Made by a program: the position numbers and the translations under genes
Shown here: positions 11,418 through 22,529 of the stretch, piece after piece
How the letters are laid out: each line of letters begins with the position of its first letter
How positions within the stretch are numbered: position 1 is the first letter of the stretch
NCBI GenBank assembly: GCA_033032865.1
Contig: JAWHQI010000016.1
Coordinates: 18,959,001-19,023,000, forward strand
Direction of reading: 5' to 3'
Length of the DNA stretch: 64,000 nucleotides
Origin: Dactylorhiza incarnata
Lineage: Eukaryota > Streptophyta > Magnoliopsida > Asparagales > Orchidaceae
The notes under the pieces: model-generated
The model's input: only the letters and a program-made list of their open reading frames with translations
Told to the model about the DNA's origin: nothing
Database searches by the model: none

Positions 11418-12085
11418 ATGGATGGAGATGGAGATGTATCTGACCCAGGCCACTCGCAACCGCCTGCGAGTGGGGTGACGATGGGAATGTTTGAAGACTT
11501 CAAGCGAGAGGTCCTGTAGACCTTGCAGTTGGCTTTTGCCACGAGAGGTGAATGCGAGACACCTGCAGTTCCGGTGGTCCCTCCCCAGCAGATAGGAGGG
11601 AACGCTCACGGCCAGCGGCCCGGGAAGGAGGTGGCGGTTGAAGCGAGTGCGCGGGATCTCCCAGGGCGGCAGCTGTTCAGTAGCCCGGCGAGTGCAGAGG
11701 TTTGCGAGCTGACTCTGTGAGAGAGGATCACTCGCCGAGCAGGGGAGGGAAGTCCCTTTTGTGAGCTGATCCTCTCGGCCCCAGTTCTAGAGGGGTTCAA
11801 AGGGCCAGAGATGTCCTACTATACCGGCAAGGATGACCTAGTCCTGCACCTTTAGTGGTTCGATGACATGGTCCCAGTTCTGCACCTTTAGTGGTTCGAG
11901 GACATGGTCTCAATCCTACCTACGTCGGATGCCTTCCAGTGCCGGCTCTTTGCTACCACCCTGAAGGAGAAGGCGAGGGATTAGTTCCACCAGCTCCCCG
12001 TAGGGTCCATCAACGTGTTTGAGGATCTGCGTCGGAGCTTCCGGGTGCGCTTATCAACGTCAAAAAAGCGGAAGAAGGACGCGGA
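11418..12085 (+). pseudogene. gag: Tat 1 gag, 5' part
   Basis: Decayed gag aligned by eye to the copies at 8408-9230 and 50546-51696. The initiation region is ATGGATGGAG at 11418. Recognisable pieces are the RPGKEVAVEASARDLPGRQLF region, the HLQWFEDM motif (CAG is a stop here), ARDWFHQLP (TGG is a stop) and the DLRRSFRVRLSTSKKRKKDA end. A small tandem duplication repeats tgcacctttagtggttcga at about 11846 and 11882. The frame shifts several times. Element C interrupts it at 12085, and the target gcgga is duplicated on both sides. Confidence 0.75.
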
Positions 12086-13263
12086 TTTTGGAACATGGTC
12101 TTCCGCATCTCCTAGGTTTGAGAATAACAAATCCTATGTGTATTTGATCTTGTGTGTTTAAGTGTGTAGGAAAATAAGTCCACATGACTCAAGGATAACA
12201 TATGAAAGAAACGCCCGAGTTTGGAGACAAAACTCAAAACTGGCTGCTAGAGCAGGCGGTAGCTCAGGCGGTAGCTCTGGCGGTAGCTGTTAGAGCAGGC
12301 GGTAGCTGCTAAAGCAGGCGGTAGCTGCTAGCGCAGGCGTTAGCGCTTGAAAGCGCAAAAGTGAAATTCAAGCTGGCGGGATGCATATATAGAAAGCAGA
12401 TAGTGCCAGCAGTAGCTGATAGCACCGGGGTAGTGCAAAACAATAGAGGAAGGCGCCGACTTGCTTAAAATGAAGGATTCTCACATTGAGAATATTTCCT
12501 AAACCGGGATAGCGCCGGCGATAGCGATAGCGCAGGCGCTAGATCCAAGGCTATAAAAAGGACCCCTTGGATCCGTCTTCTTCATCCTCTTGAGATCCAA
12601 AATTCCAGAGCTTTGTGCCACAGCATAGAGAGGAAGGTTCAGAGAGATACTCCCACAAATGAATGAAGGCTTAAGATATACGTGGAGAAGATTTCAACAC
12701 GCGTCATCATCGTGATGAAATACCACATTGACTACGATCATACTCTGCGGGTCTTCGTTTACTTCTCCAAGAGATCCATATAGGGAGTTCTTATATTGTT
12801 GCTTATTTATTTCACATCTTTTCTTATAATCATTTAGTGAACTTGCCTCATGTTGGCGACTAGGTCTGGGTAGGACTTAGGGCGGAAATTCACCTCGTGT
12901 TGGCGACTAGATCTAGGTTAGGTCAAGGGGGTGCTCGAGGCAATATTCGGGGAAGGGTTGGCTAGAGCAGAGGCTGAATCCGGGAAGGATAGGCTAGGGC
13001 CACCGGTTCATGGGGATGCGAGTCGGGATAGAAAACAAAAAGAGTCTACTATTATTCGCCACTGATTTCTAGCGTTATAGAAATCAACTTTTGTAATACA
13101 TTATTACATATTAATAAAACATGTTTCTACTTTATTTCAATAGTTTTACTTGATTTCTCATTGTCTTAATCTCACATTATTTCAAAGCTTTTCAAAATAT
13201 AATATAAATTTTAAAAACCCTTATTCACCCCCCCCCCCTCTATGGGCGCCTACTGATCCAACA
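12086..13263 (+). repeat. 5' LTR of element C
   Basis: 1178 bp, ending GATCCAACA. The first bases are ttttgg instead of the tgttgg seen at the 3' LTR, a point change at the terminal dinucleotide. U3 contains a minisatellite of gcaggcggtagctgcta-type units at about 12255-12345. A TATA box (ctataaaaag) lies at 12551. A poly-C run lies at 13228-13238. Confidence 0.9.
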
Positions 13264-13265
13264 AG

Positions 13266-13279
13266 TGGTATCAGAGCGG
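13266..13279 (+). other. Primer binding site of element C
   Basis: tggtatcagagcgg begins 2 bp after the LTR end. It matches the usual complement of the 3' end of initiator methionine tRNA used by copia elements. Confidence 0.9.
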
Positions 13280-13311
13280 TTTTATTCCAATCGGCTTAAC
13301 AACCGGGAATA

Positions 13312-14607
13312 ATGGCGTCTCATGATCTCGCTTCTATTAGTGGGGGTAATTTTTATAAAGAAGGAAAATCACTAGCACCACCTCTATTTGAAGGAAGAAA
13401 TTTTAAAAGATGGAAAATATTAATGGAAAATTTTCTTAAAGCTTTAGATGAAAAAGTTTGGAACCTCACTATTAAAAAGCCACCTAGCATATTAAATAAA
13501 AACGAAATGGTTTTAAATGCAAAATCTATGAATAGTCTATTTTGTGCGTTAGATCAAAATATTTCCAAACTCATTCATACTTTTCCTACTGCATATGAGA
13601 TGTGGAATTTTCATGAGATAACTTATGATCTTCCTCTTACAGGTATGGAACAAACACAGGAAGAGAAAGACATACAAGCATCCACCATTATTCAAGAAAA
13701 TCTCTCTTGTAGCAAAACCATGGAAATCATGGAAATTGACTTAGCCAAAGAGAGCAATTCATCAAGAGAAGATGAAAATTCATGAATAAAGAAGGAAGGC
13801 CTAGAAGACGACAAAGGAACGTCATGTTCACATCTTGCCTCTTCCGATTGTGCTGTAAGAAAGTCTAATTCTTTATCTTATTTCCATATACAAAAAATTG
13901 CTAAACGTAGAATGAAGAAATTAAAAATTGCTAATAAGAGGTTACGTTTAGAAAATAAAACTTTGAAAGCAAATGTGAATGAAGAATCCAAAAAGGATGT
14001 GTTTGAATCCCAATCATGCTCTTCATTTGAAAACTATACACCTTATTTTGATTATAATAATATTAAAGAAAAATTCAAGGATTTAGAAAAAGAACTTTTA
14101 ATTTCAAAAGAATATAACGAAAAATTGATAAACGAAAATAATATTCTCTCTTATAAACTAGAATCTTTAAAATCACTCTTTCAAAAAGATTTAAATAATT
14201 TTAAATATCTTATTTCTAGTTTATCATCAAACATGTGTAAAACTTCTACTAGTATGTTAAAACATATTAAACATGCACCTAGTAGAATGTTTAATCACAC
14301 AAACATAATGAATTCTAACCCACATTATGTATCTCCCAAATTAAATTCTAATGTGCACAAATTTCCTATGAAATATAATTTCAAAAGTGATTATTATTTT
14401 AAACCTAAGTTTAATGAATATGGAAATTTGATGCATAATATTAAATCAAAATATGAATGGAGACCCAAAATAAAAAATGAAACATTAACTCCACCTGAAA
14501 GAATTCGTTCATTGCCGTCTCCCCAAAAATTAGCACGCTATATTTGGGTACCTAAAGGAACCGTTACACTTGGTTCCCTTTGGATACCCAAATCTCTCAT
14601 CTACTAG
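13312..14607 (+). pseudogene. gag: Element C gag (one in-frame TGA, shortened)
   Basis: One frame of 432 codons from MASHDLASISGG, with a single TGA at 13783-13785, after which the same frame continues. The N-terminal part (residues 20-105: APPLFEGRNFKRWKILME, NLTIKKPPSI, LNAKSMNSLFCALD, YEMWNFHEITYD) is the Sirevirus gag domain. The frame then jumps to an acidic tail, so the middle of gag appears deleted. The C-terminal half is charged and coiled-coil-like (KKLKIANKRLRLENKTLK, KDLEKELLISKEYNEKL). It ends with the IWVPKG...WIPK doublet that precedes protease in Sirevirus polyproteins. No zinc knuckle is seen. The TGA could come from TGG by one transition. Confidence 0.8.
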
Positions 14608-16422
14608 TATCATCCAAATGCATGAAGTAGAATATTTTCAAATTGAAATATACAAATTTCTACTTCATGATGTGTTTTAATGTTTTTTCTATTTTTTCTT
14701 TTTGTTTTCTTTTTAAGCTATCATGTTATAGTCATCTTATATATTATAGGAAATATGATCTTATAAATCAAATTGATCAAAATTCAAAATCATATTTTAT
14801 TTTGATGACCTATCTTTTATTCTTATATTCATTGCTTCTAAATATCTTATATTATCCATATGAATCAAACTCTAAATTTATTATGAGATATTTATCTAAA
14901 TTATAAAGAAAATCACAAAAGACATATTGAAAGATTAATTATCTTAAATACTAATGCCACTTGCACCACAATGATCTATTGATGTCCTTTGATAAAATTC
15001 TCTAAAAATCGTATATCATAATTCATATAAAAAAATCATCTAAAAACAACTATCTCTATCACATGTATATGAATTATATGATAACAATTGACATTATAAT
15101 TGTTTACCATGGTTGGTGTATTATGTACGTATTGTGATTTATGTCAAGTTTGGACCTTAGAATCATCACGATATCAACAAAATCAAATCAAATAGAATCT
15201 TCACTTCATTCTAGGTCTGTAAGTTGAAACACTATCAAACTTTCGCATAACATTAATCATATCTTCTTTGTTTGCATATTCAATAATAATTAAGCTTAAA
15301 TGGTTGTGCAAAACTCAAGAATTAAGGTTTAATGAATATGGAACTTTAATGAATGTGAAACCCATGTACTAAAATTTTAACTTCCGCAACTTTTTGCGAT
15401 TTCTTCTCGTCTTTTCACTTCATTAGACATGCCTTACATTGCACAAACATAATTAAGAAAAATCGGGAGCAAAATCGAAGAAAATCTAGGCTATATGATT
15501 AAAATAAGCACTCTCTGTGAGCTAATGCAGGCGCTAGGACTTAACGCCGGCACTAGCTCAAGTGTCCGATTTTCTGTAATTTTAAAATTCTGAAAAATCA
15601 CTAAAAATATGTTATTTTATATGTACTACTCATTTTTGCATCTATGCCTATAATTAATTTTTTAAAAATTAAAATACAAAATTACAAAAACCAAATTACA
15701 AAAAAAAATTTCTTTCTTTGGTTATTTGTTTTATTTCTATATGCAAAAATCAAATACAAAAACACAAAAAAAAATTGAACAAGTATTTTTTGAACTTACA
15801 TTTTCTACTTACATGCATCTTGCGAAAGGGGGATTTGGGCTATCATCCCATCACATCTCCTAGTACCGGGCGGACCCCTCACAAGGTAGTCCTCGGGAAG
15901 TCCAAGATCAATCTTATGAGTTCAAACTTTAAATCAAAATTATTCTTCAAAATATCAAAAATACTGTATGGACTTCATTGAAAATCAAGCATGATTTAAC
16001 CCAGCATTTAGAACTTCTATAATGTTGCAATTTATCTTTTCAAACTACTTTGAACATTGTTTTCATCATGCTTTGATATATCTATTAATATGTGCATCAA
16101 TTATATTATAAAAGTTGTGTAGAACCAAGCTTAGCATGCCTCTAAGTATGAGTAAATGTTTTATGTTTGATAATGATATTTATTCACTCACTTTGGCATT
16201 TTCTACATATGTGTTTAATCTAAGAATGCTTCTGTATGTTTTGTATTAGTACAATGAATTAAAATTGCACAAGTATCTTACCTACACTACCTTTATTTGC
16301 ACTTTTAAAAGTTAAGAAAAGTGGTTATGTTTTCATACTTTATATTGGTTTGCAAAACAAGTGTATTCTGAGAACTTTGTACAAAATAAAAATCATAAAA
16401 TAAAGTGACAAAGATAACTCCA

Positions 16423-16662
16423 CCAAGCACTACTTGAACCTCCTGATAAGTCTTAATAAGCATTGTGAGGTTGAGCACCTTGGAAAGAATAGTAAAGTAT
16501 CTTGTGCAAACCATATCTTTCTTTCAAAATAAAAACCACTAACTCTTAAGTACACCGGATCACTAGTTTCAACATTAAAATAAAATAAAATATGTGATCC
16601 CCCAAGCACTACTTTGCACCCTGATAAGTCTTGATGAGCATTGTGTGTGCAAAGCACCTTGG
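16423..16662 (+). other. Conserved three-stem RNA module, copy C
   Basis: The best-paired copy. Hairpin 1 is 16423-16483, the central stem is GGATCAC (16557-16563) with GTGATCC (16594-16600), and hairpin 2 is 16602-16662. In hairpin 2 ctttgcac pairs perfectly with gtgcaaag. In hairpin 1 aacctc pairs perfectly with gaggtt. The loop gataagtcttaataagcattgtg is nearly the same in both hairpins and in all three elements. The module was retained in an element that has lost all of pol, as expected for a cis-acting signal. Confidence 0.7.
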
Positions 16663-17479
16663 TACTTGTACATTTTGTTTGTGCATTGAAGTGTGTGGAA
16701 GTAAAATTATTTGTGTTTTATTGTGCTATTTACTTTACATATCTCTTGTATTTTTGATTAAAACATTTATTTACTCTATTCAAAAATACACTTATGTGCA
16801 CATCATTATCTTCCATAACACTTCTTCTCATGAGTATTGGATCCTAATGCTAATTCTATACTACTCTTTATTTATGAAATGCACTAGATAACCTAGCATG
16901 CTTTCTACAATCTTTGGTATGTTTTGAATTTGTGAATTAAAATAACATTGTAGTAATCTCTTGTTGATAACATTATTTCATGCTTGCTTACTTTATTGTT
17001 AGACTTACAGATTTTAATTGAACAATGATTTACAAAAACTTCTTCTTTATGAAACTTAACTCATATATCTTTTTATGGATCATCATTGATTACAATAAGA
17101 TGTTTTTTGTATTTCGATAAGTCTTTCGCATCATAACCATATAATTGTTTTACGTTGCACTTTCATGCTTTTTTAAAATCTTTTATTTTGTGTGCATCCT
17201 CACTTGAATCTTAACATTCCTTTCTTTCAACAAGTGGTAGACTTGCATGGTAAACTTTATATTGGTTGCTTTAAACAAGAATATTTTTTTATGCTATAAA
17301 CTCTGATTTATTTCTATGAAAATATTGTAATACTAAAATCTGACTTATTAATGGATTAGCTATGTGAACTTTTCTTTAAAAATTCAAATATTAAAACCCA
17401 TTGGCTATGAAATTATAATTTGATTTAAAACGCTTAAATGCTTCCAATAATTATTATCCATGATTACATATCTCACCAT

Positions 17480-17720
17480 AGCGGGGGAGTAGGGTTGTAG
17501 ACATTATATAACCTAACCTCTAAGTCATGTCGTGTCCTTAAATGGGGAGGGTTCCAGTGGGGCCTTGCGAGGCACTAGGGGGAAGAGTGCTGGGTTGAGT
17601 TTTTCTAGTGTTTGCATATGAGACTAACACCCCAACCTACGGCATGTATGCAGCTCCTCATGCCCATCCGTCACTTAGTACGGGGCTAGGGTGTAGACAT
17701 ATTGTCTGGGTAGTTTAGTT
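17480..17720. other. GC-richer insert in element C 3' UTR
   Basis: About 240 bp of clearly higher GC inside AT-rich 3' UTR, absent from the matching region of A and B. It is bracketed by similar words (gggttgtagacattat at 17491 and agggtgtagacatatt at 17688). There is no ORF. It may be captured foreign DNA; the origin is unknown. Confidence 0.4.
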
Positions 17721-17965
17721 ACTTGGAAATCATTACATTTTTTTATGCTTAAAACTCTTATATAAAAAGAAAAAACTAACATGATAATATTGAGTACTTG
17801 ACAAATGTTAGATTGTTCATCTTTAAGCTAAAAACTCTGATCTATTTTTATAAAAATTATTCTAAAACTCCTTATTATTCCCTCTCTCTAAAAGCTCGAT
17901 CATGCCTTTATCTTATTATCAAAAATTTTGTGTTTTGCTTCCTTACCCACTTTTGCTAATAACAA

Positions 17966-18216
17966 AAGGGGGAGAACTAACATGATAAATATAGTCCGCT
18001 ATCAAAATAGAAAACTAACATGATTAAGATGATAGCTTACATATTAGTGGAGCATTCACTTAGGGGGAGCATGTATTTAAGGGGAGCAATTCTAAATGCT
18101 AAAATCGATAATTATCCTAAGTCATCACTCTCACACACACACAAGTAAGTTTCATCATGCTTATATATTAATGCTCTGATTTATCATTAATGGATTTGTT
18201 ATTATCAAAAGGGGAG
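17966..18216 (+). promoter_or_regulatory. Polypurine tract series of element C
   Basis: Purine tracts of the caaaagggggag/aagggggagc type lie at about 17964, 18060 and 18080, with the final tcaaaaggggag just before the LTR at 18219. The final tract has lost one G relative to A and B. Confidence 0.65.
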
Positions 18217-18218
18217 TT

Positions 18219-19440
18219 TGTTGGAACATGGTCTTCTACATCTCCTAGGTTTGAGAATAACAAATCCCATGTGTATTTGATCTTGTGTGTTTAAGTGTGC
18301 AGGAAAACAAGTCCACATGACTCAAGGATAACATATGAAAGAAACGCCCGAGTTTGGAGCCAAAACTCAAAACTGGCCGCTAAAGCAGGCGGTAGCTCAG
18401 GCGGTAGCTCAGGCGGTAGCTCCGGCGGTAGCTGTTAGAGCAGGCGGTAGCTGCTAAAGCAGGCGGTAGCTGCTAGCGCAGGCAGTAGCTGCTAGCGCAG
18501 GCGCTAGCGCTTGAAAGCCCAAAAGTGAAATTCAAGTTGGCGGGATGCATATATAGAAAGCAGATAGCGCCGGTGGTAGCTGATAGCGCCGGCGGTAGTG
18601 CAAAGCAATAGAGGAAAGCGGCCGGCTTGCTTAAAATGAAGGATTCTCATGCGGAGAATATTTCCTAAACCGGGATAGCGCTGGCGGTAGCGATAGCGCA
18701 GGCGCTAGCTCCAAGGCTATAAAAAGGACCCCTTGGATCCGTCTTCTTCATCCTCTTGAGATCCAAAATTCTAGAGCTTCGTGCCACAACATAGAGTTGA
18801 AGGTTCAGAGAGATACTCCCACAAATCCATGAAGGCTTAAGGAGATCCGTGGAGAAGATTTCAACACGCGTCATCATCGTGACGAAAGACCGCATCGACT
18901 ACGATCATACTCTGCAGGTCTTCGTCTACTTCTCCAAGAGATCCATATAGGGAGTTCGTATATTGTTGTTTATTTATTTCACATCTTTTCTTATAATCAT
19001 TTAGTGAACTCGCCTCGTGTTGGCGACTAGGTCTGGGTAGGACTTAGGGCGGAAATTCACCTCGTGTTTGCGACTAGATCTAGGTTAGGTCTAGGGTGTG
19101 CTCGAGGCCATATCCGAGGAAGGGTTGGCTGGAGCGGCTTGAGGCCGAATCCGGGAAGGATAGGCTAGGGCCACTAGTTCGTGGGGATGCGAGTCGGGAT
19201 AGAAAACAAAAAGAGTCTACTATTATTCGCCACCGATTTCTAGCGTTATAGAAATCAACTTTTGCAAAACATTATTTCATATTAATAAAACATGTTTCTA
19301 CTTTATTTCAATAGTTTTACTTGATTTCTCATTGTCTTAATCTCACATTATTTCAAAGCTTTTCAAAATATAATATAAATATTAAAAACCCTTATTCACC
19401 CCCCCCCCCCCCCCCTCTAAGGGCGCCTACCGATCCAACA
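18219..19440 (+). repeat. 3' LTR of element C
   Basis: 1222 bp from TGTTGGAACATGG to CGATCCAACA. It is longer than the 5' LTR mainly because the ggcggtagct minisatellite (18385-18510) has about two more units and the poly-C run (19399-19415) is longer. TATA box tataaaaag at 18718. The gcaggcgctag at 18698-18708 matches both the 5' LTR and the 3' UTR motif of this element. Confidence 0.9.
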
Positions 19441-19445
19441 GCGGA

Positions 19446-20110
19446 GACGCTCTTTAAGATTAAGCAAGGGCCAGGGTATTCGCTGGTCAATTATGTGGAT
19501 AGGTTCCAGGAAGAGGTCCTGCTCATCCAGGAGGTGTCAGGGTTCACCCTCCAGCTGGCCTTCATAGTGGGGCTGCGGGAGGGGTTCTTTAAAATGAACC
19601 TGAAGAGAAAGGCCCCTCTATCCTTCGAGGAATTGATGGAGCGTGTTGCGGAAGAGATTGAAAGGGAGGCAGCCAACCTAGAGTTTGCAAAAAGCTTAGC
19701 GAGGTTGAGGGAACCAAAAGCGAGGCAGCAGGAGGGAAGGAGAAGAGATGAACCCAGAGGTCAGGGGTTTCGGGGGAGCAGTGGGAATGGGGGTATCAGG
19801 ATCCCAATAACTGGCTGGCTTGGAGACCCCAGGAGGGACCGGCGCGAGGTCAGGAAAGAGGTTACCAAGGAAGGGGCGAAGGGAGGGTCAATCATCCGGG
19901 ATAGAAGCAAGGTCCCAGATCCCCTCACCCCCCTCAGGAGAAAACCATGGCAATAGGCCGAGGTAGAAGGGGAAGAGGGAATGGAAGAGGAGCAAGAGGA
20001 GGCAGGGTGGTATTGCCCTATTGTGACTTCCACCAGGAGGAAGTCCATGCGACGACCACCTACCCGGAGTTTCTAGAGATGAGGGCAAGAGGTCAGCAGC
20101 AGCAATGACT
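19446..20110 (+). pseudogene. gag: Tat 1 gag, 3' part
   Basis: Resumes directly after element C's second target copy: ETLFKIKQGPGYSLVNYVDRF, FTLQLAFIVGLREGFFKMNLKR and LSFEELMERVAEEIE. A basic tail follows. The Tat zinc knuckle region near 20010-20070 reads YCDFHQEEVHATTTY, in which the G before the histidine and the last cysteine of the C..H..GH..C pattern are altered. Tat 2 keeps CDFHQEKGHATATC, so nucleic-acid binding is probably lost here. One open frame extends to 19956, then the frame is broken. Confidence 0.78.
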
Positions 20111-20269
20111 AGTGAGGATAGGAGAAGTGCTACCCAGAGAGGGGGAAGATAGGTGTGAGGACAGGGCAGACGTGGGATCCAGGAGGATCAGAGTGATCCA
20201 TGGTGGGGTTGGGATAGAGGCAACTCACAAGAGGAGCTTCCAAGCGATGTTCAGGAGGAGTGTCGCATC

Positions 20270-20830
20270 GAACTCCCAAACTCCACCACCTCGGAGAAGC
20301 TCATCTTCTCGTCGGAGGACATGCCAGAGTATGAAGACCCATTCTATGACGCCTTGGTGATCCAGACGGCAATCGAGAACTTCACGGTCTCCCGGATCCT
20401 GGTCGACAACGGGAGCTCCGTAAATTTCATCTTCAAGAAGGACTTCGACGCAATGTAGGTAGAGGTGAAGAGGGTGCAGGCCTCGGATGGGCCGTTGTTT
20501 GGATTTTCAGGTGAGAGGAAGGAGGTCGAGGGAGGAATCGGCCTCCAGGTGATGTTGGGAGAGGTCCCGATGAACTGCTGATTCGTCATTGTCGATGCTC
20601 CGAGTAACTATAATGCGATTTTCGGACGCCCTCTCATAAGCACCTTTCGGTGCATCCCCTCATCCTTCCACCACTGTTTAAATTTCCACAGCGGAGGAGT
20701 CCAGGTCCGAATCCGGGGGGATGCAAAGGTGGCAAGGCAGTGCTATGTGACTGTCATCAACACCATCTCCTGGATGGCAGAGGCTGAGAAGGTGGATAGA
20801 GAGATGAGGGGGCCAGAGGGGCCAGGAGAA
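20270..20830 (+). pseudogene. Tat 1 aspartic protease region
   Basis: Protease that would cut the Gag-Pol precursor. Recognisable pieces are EDMPEYEDPFYDALVIQTA, SRILVDNGSSVNFIF with the active-site D-N-G-S pattern typical of Tat proteases, DGPLFGFSGERKEVEGGIGL, and the flap-to-C-terminal FVIVDAPSNYNAIFGRPLIS. In-frame stops are at about 20457 (after DAM) and 20578. Tat 2 has the same region nearly open (58741-59220). Confidence 0.78.
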
Positions 20831-21018
20831 GAGAAGAAGATAGGAGAATAAGGAGAGTGCAACATCTGAGGAGAGGAGATGGAGGTGGGTCAGGGGGAGC
20901 AGGTCGATCCCATGGAGGTGGAGGCTGCGGCGGAAGAGGAGACCCTAGCTGAAGGGGGAGGCAGGGGGGGAGATGGGAAGAGCCGTCCCAGCTTGAGGCG
21001 GCGGAAGAAGTAGTCGAG

Positions 21019-22100
21019 ATGGAGGTCATCACATGGGAGGGGAAAGTGGAGAAGGTGCGAGTCAGCGGGGGCCTTGTCCCTGAGGACAGGGAGAAGATGC
21101 TAGAGTGCATCCAGAAGAGCGTGGACATCTTCGCATGGATCATGACAGATATGTCAGGCATCGACGCGGACGTGACCTACCACCGACTCAACCTCGATCC
21201 AGGAACCCGCCCCATCTGGCAGAAGAGGAGGGCCATCACTGACAAGCTGGAGGAGCCGATCTGAGAGGAGGTGGAGAAGCTTTTCAAAGCAGGTTTTGTC
21301 TCGGAGATCCAGTATCCAGGTCGGGTCTCAAATGTTCTCATGGTAAAGAAAGACGATGGCTGCTGGAGAATGTGTATCGATTTTTCACTTTTCAACAAAG
21401 CATGCCCTAAGGATTGTTACCCCTACCTCGGATCGACGCGCTGGTTGACTCAGCCATCGATTTTTCTGCAATGTCTTTTTTAGATGCTTTTTTAGGTTAT
21501 CATCAGATCAGGATGCACCCACCGAACATCAAGGATGTCTCCTTCATCATAAGGGAAGGGTGATACTGCTATAAGATGATGTCATTTGGGCTAAAAAATG
21601 CAGGGGTGATGTACCAGAGGATTATGGACCAAGTCTCTTGAGAACAAAGCAGAAGGAACTTGGAGGTATACGTGGATGACTTCATGGTGAAGTGCAAGGA
21701 TGTGAGCTCCCACCTCCAGGACCTTGAAGAGACCTTTACCACCCTACGCAGATTCAAGATGAAGTTGAACCCTTCAAAATGTATCTTCCGGGCCAGTAAG
21801 GGGAAGTTTCTGACTCACCTCCTCACCCCGGCGGGGGTGGAGCCTACCCCAGACAAAGTGAAAGCTATAAGGGAATTGAGATCGCCTCAGAATGTTAAGG
21901 AAGTCCAGCGCCTGACTGGAAAGCTCGCGAGATTGAGTAGGTTTCAGTCCCGGGAGGGAGAGAAATGCTCCCCCTTTTTCAAAGTGTTGAGAGGCAATCA
22001 AAAGTTCCAGTGGACGAAGGAGTGTGAGGAGGCCTTCCAAGCCTTAAAAAATCTGCTCACCAAGGCTCCACTACTCTAGGGTCCTAAGGAGGGGGAGGGT
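21019..22100 (+). pseudogene. Tat 1 reverse transcriptase
   Basis: Fragments in order: MSGIDADVTYHRLNLDPGTRP, KLFKAGFVSEIQYPGRVSNVLMVKK, WRMCIDFS and NKACPKDCYP. A frameshift then follows (about 21425-21600 decays into stops). The frame resumes with VYVDDFMVKCKD; the catalytic YVDD is at 21669-21680. LNPSKCIFRASKGKFL and VKEVQRLTGKLARLSRF follow, ending in the connection KAPLL and a TAG. The stop after EEPI looks like CGA to TGA. The gene is clearly inactive. Confidence 0.82.
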
Positions 22101-22514
22101 AGAGACTTATACCTCGGATTTGGGGCTAAAGCCGTGAGCTCCATCTTGGTCTGAGAAGAGGTTAAGAAGCAGCTGCATGTCTATTGCGTGAGCAGGGTTC
22201 TGAAGAAGGCGGAGCTCCGATACCCAATTTTAGAAAAGTTGGCTTTCGCTCTGGTCATCTCGGCCAGGAAGCTCATGCCATACTTCCAGGCCCATTTGAT
22301 CCATGTGGTGGCCGACCAACCCCTTCGCAAAATCTTTGAGGGAGTAGAGCATTCAGGAAGGCTCACAAAGTGGTTAGTGGAGCTAAGTGAGTTCGACATC
22401 ACATTTGTCCCTCGGCTATCGATGAAGGCTCGGGTCGTGGCAAATTTCATGGAAGACTATGTGGTTGAGATGGAAGAGGAGAAAGCCCGGAGCAAGCCCG
22501 GAGCAAGCCCTTAG
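22101..22514 (+). pseudogene. Tat 1 RNase H (retroviral-type position)
   Basis: Follows RT in the polyprotein: DLYLGFGAKAVSSILV, a TGA, KKQLHVYCVSRVLKKAELRYPILEKLAFALVISARKL, VADQPLRKI and SGRLTKWLVELSEFDITFVPR, to a TAG at 22512. This domain would degrade RNA in the RNA-DNA hybrid. Catalytic carboxylates cannot be assigned confidently because several codons have changed. Confidence 0.75.
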
Positions 22515-22529
22515 GCACGTCCCATGGAA

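Larger units (their letters stand above)
14608..18218 (+). other. Non-coding interior and 3' UTR of element C
   Basis: 3.6 kb without a credible gene. The first 0.9 kb is AT-rich and unlike pol. From about 15520 the order follows the 3' UTR of A and B: gcaggcgctag motif (15527), catgcctctaagtatg hairpin (near 16138), three-stem module (16423-16662), ctcatgagtattgg block (near 16828) and purine tracts from 17966. Two GC-richer patches (15825-15910 and 17480-17720) have no counterpart in A or B. Confidence 0.7.
12086..19440 (+). mobile_element. Element C: Sirevirus-like, gag-only, non-autonomous
   Basis: This is a full-length 7355-bp element bounded by the 5-bp target duplication gcgga (12081-12085 and 19441-19445), with two LTRs, a PBS and a final purine tract. 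The inside holds only gag (13312-14607). No protease, integrase, RT or RNase H can be found in any frame of the remaining 3.6 kb, which is all 3' UTR-type DNA. Such gag-bearing elements without pol (TR-GAG type) must borrow enzymes from relatives; A and B are candidates for the donor family. The LTRs differ by roughly 4-5% by eye. Confidence 0.88.

Noticed and set aside
13264..13290. tRNA gene at the tggtatcagagcgg sites (also 38109 and, reversed, 57047)
   Set aside because: Only a tRNA 3'-end complement is present, placed right after LTRs; these are primer binding sites.
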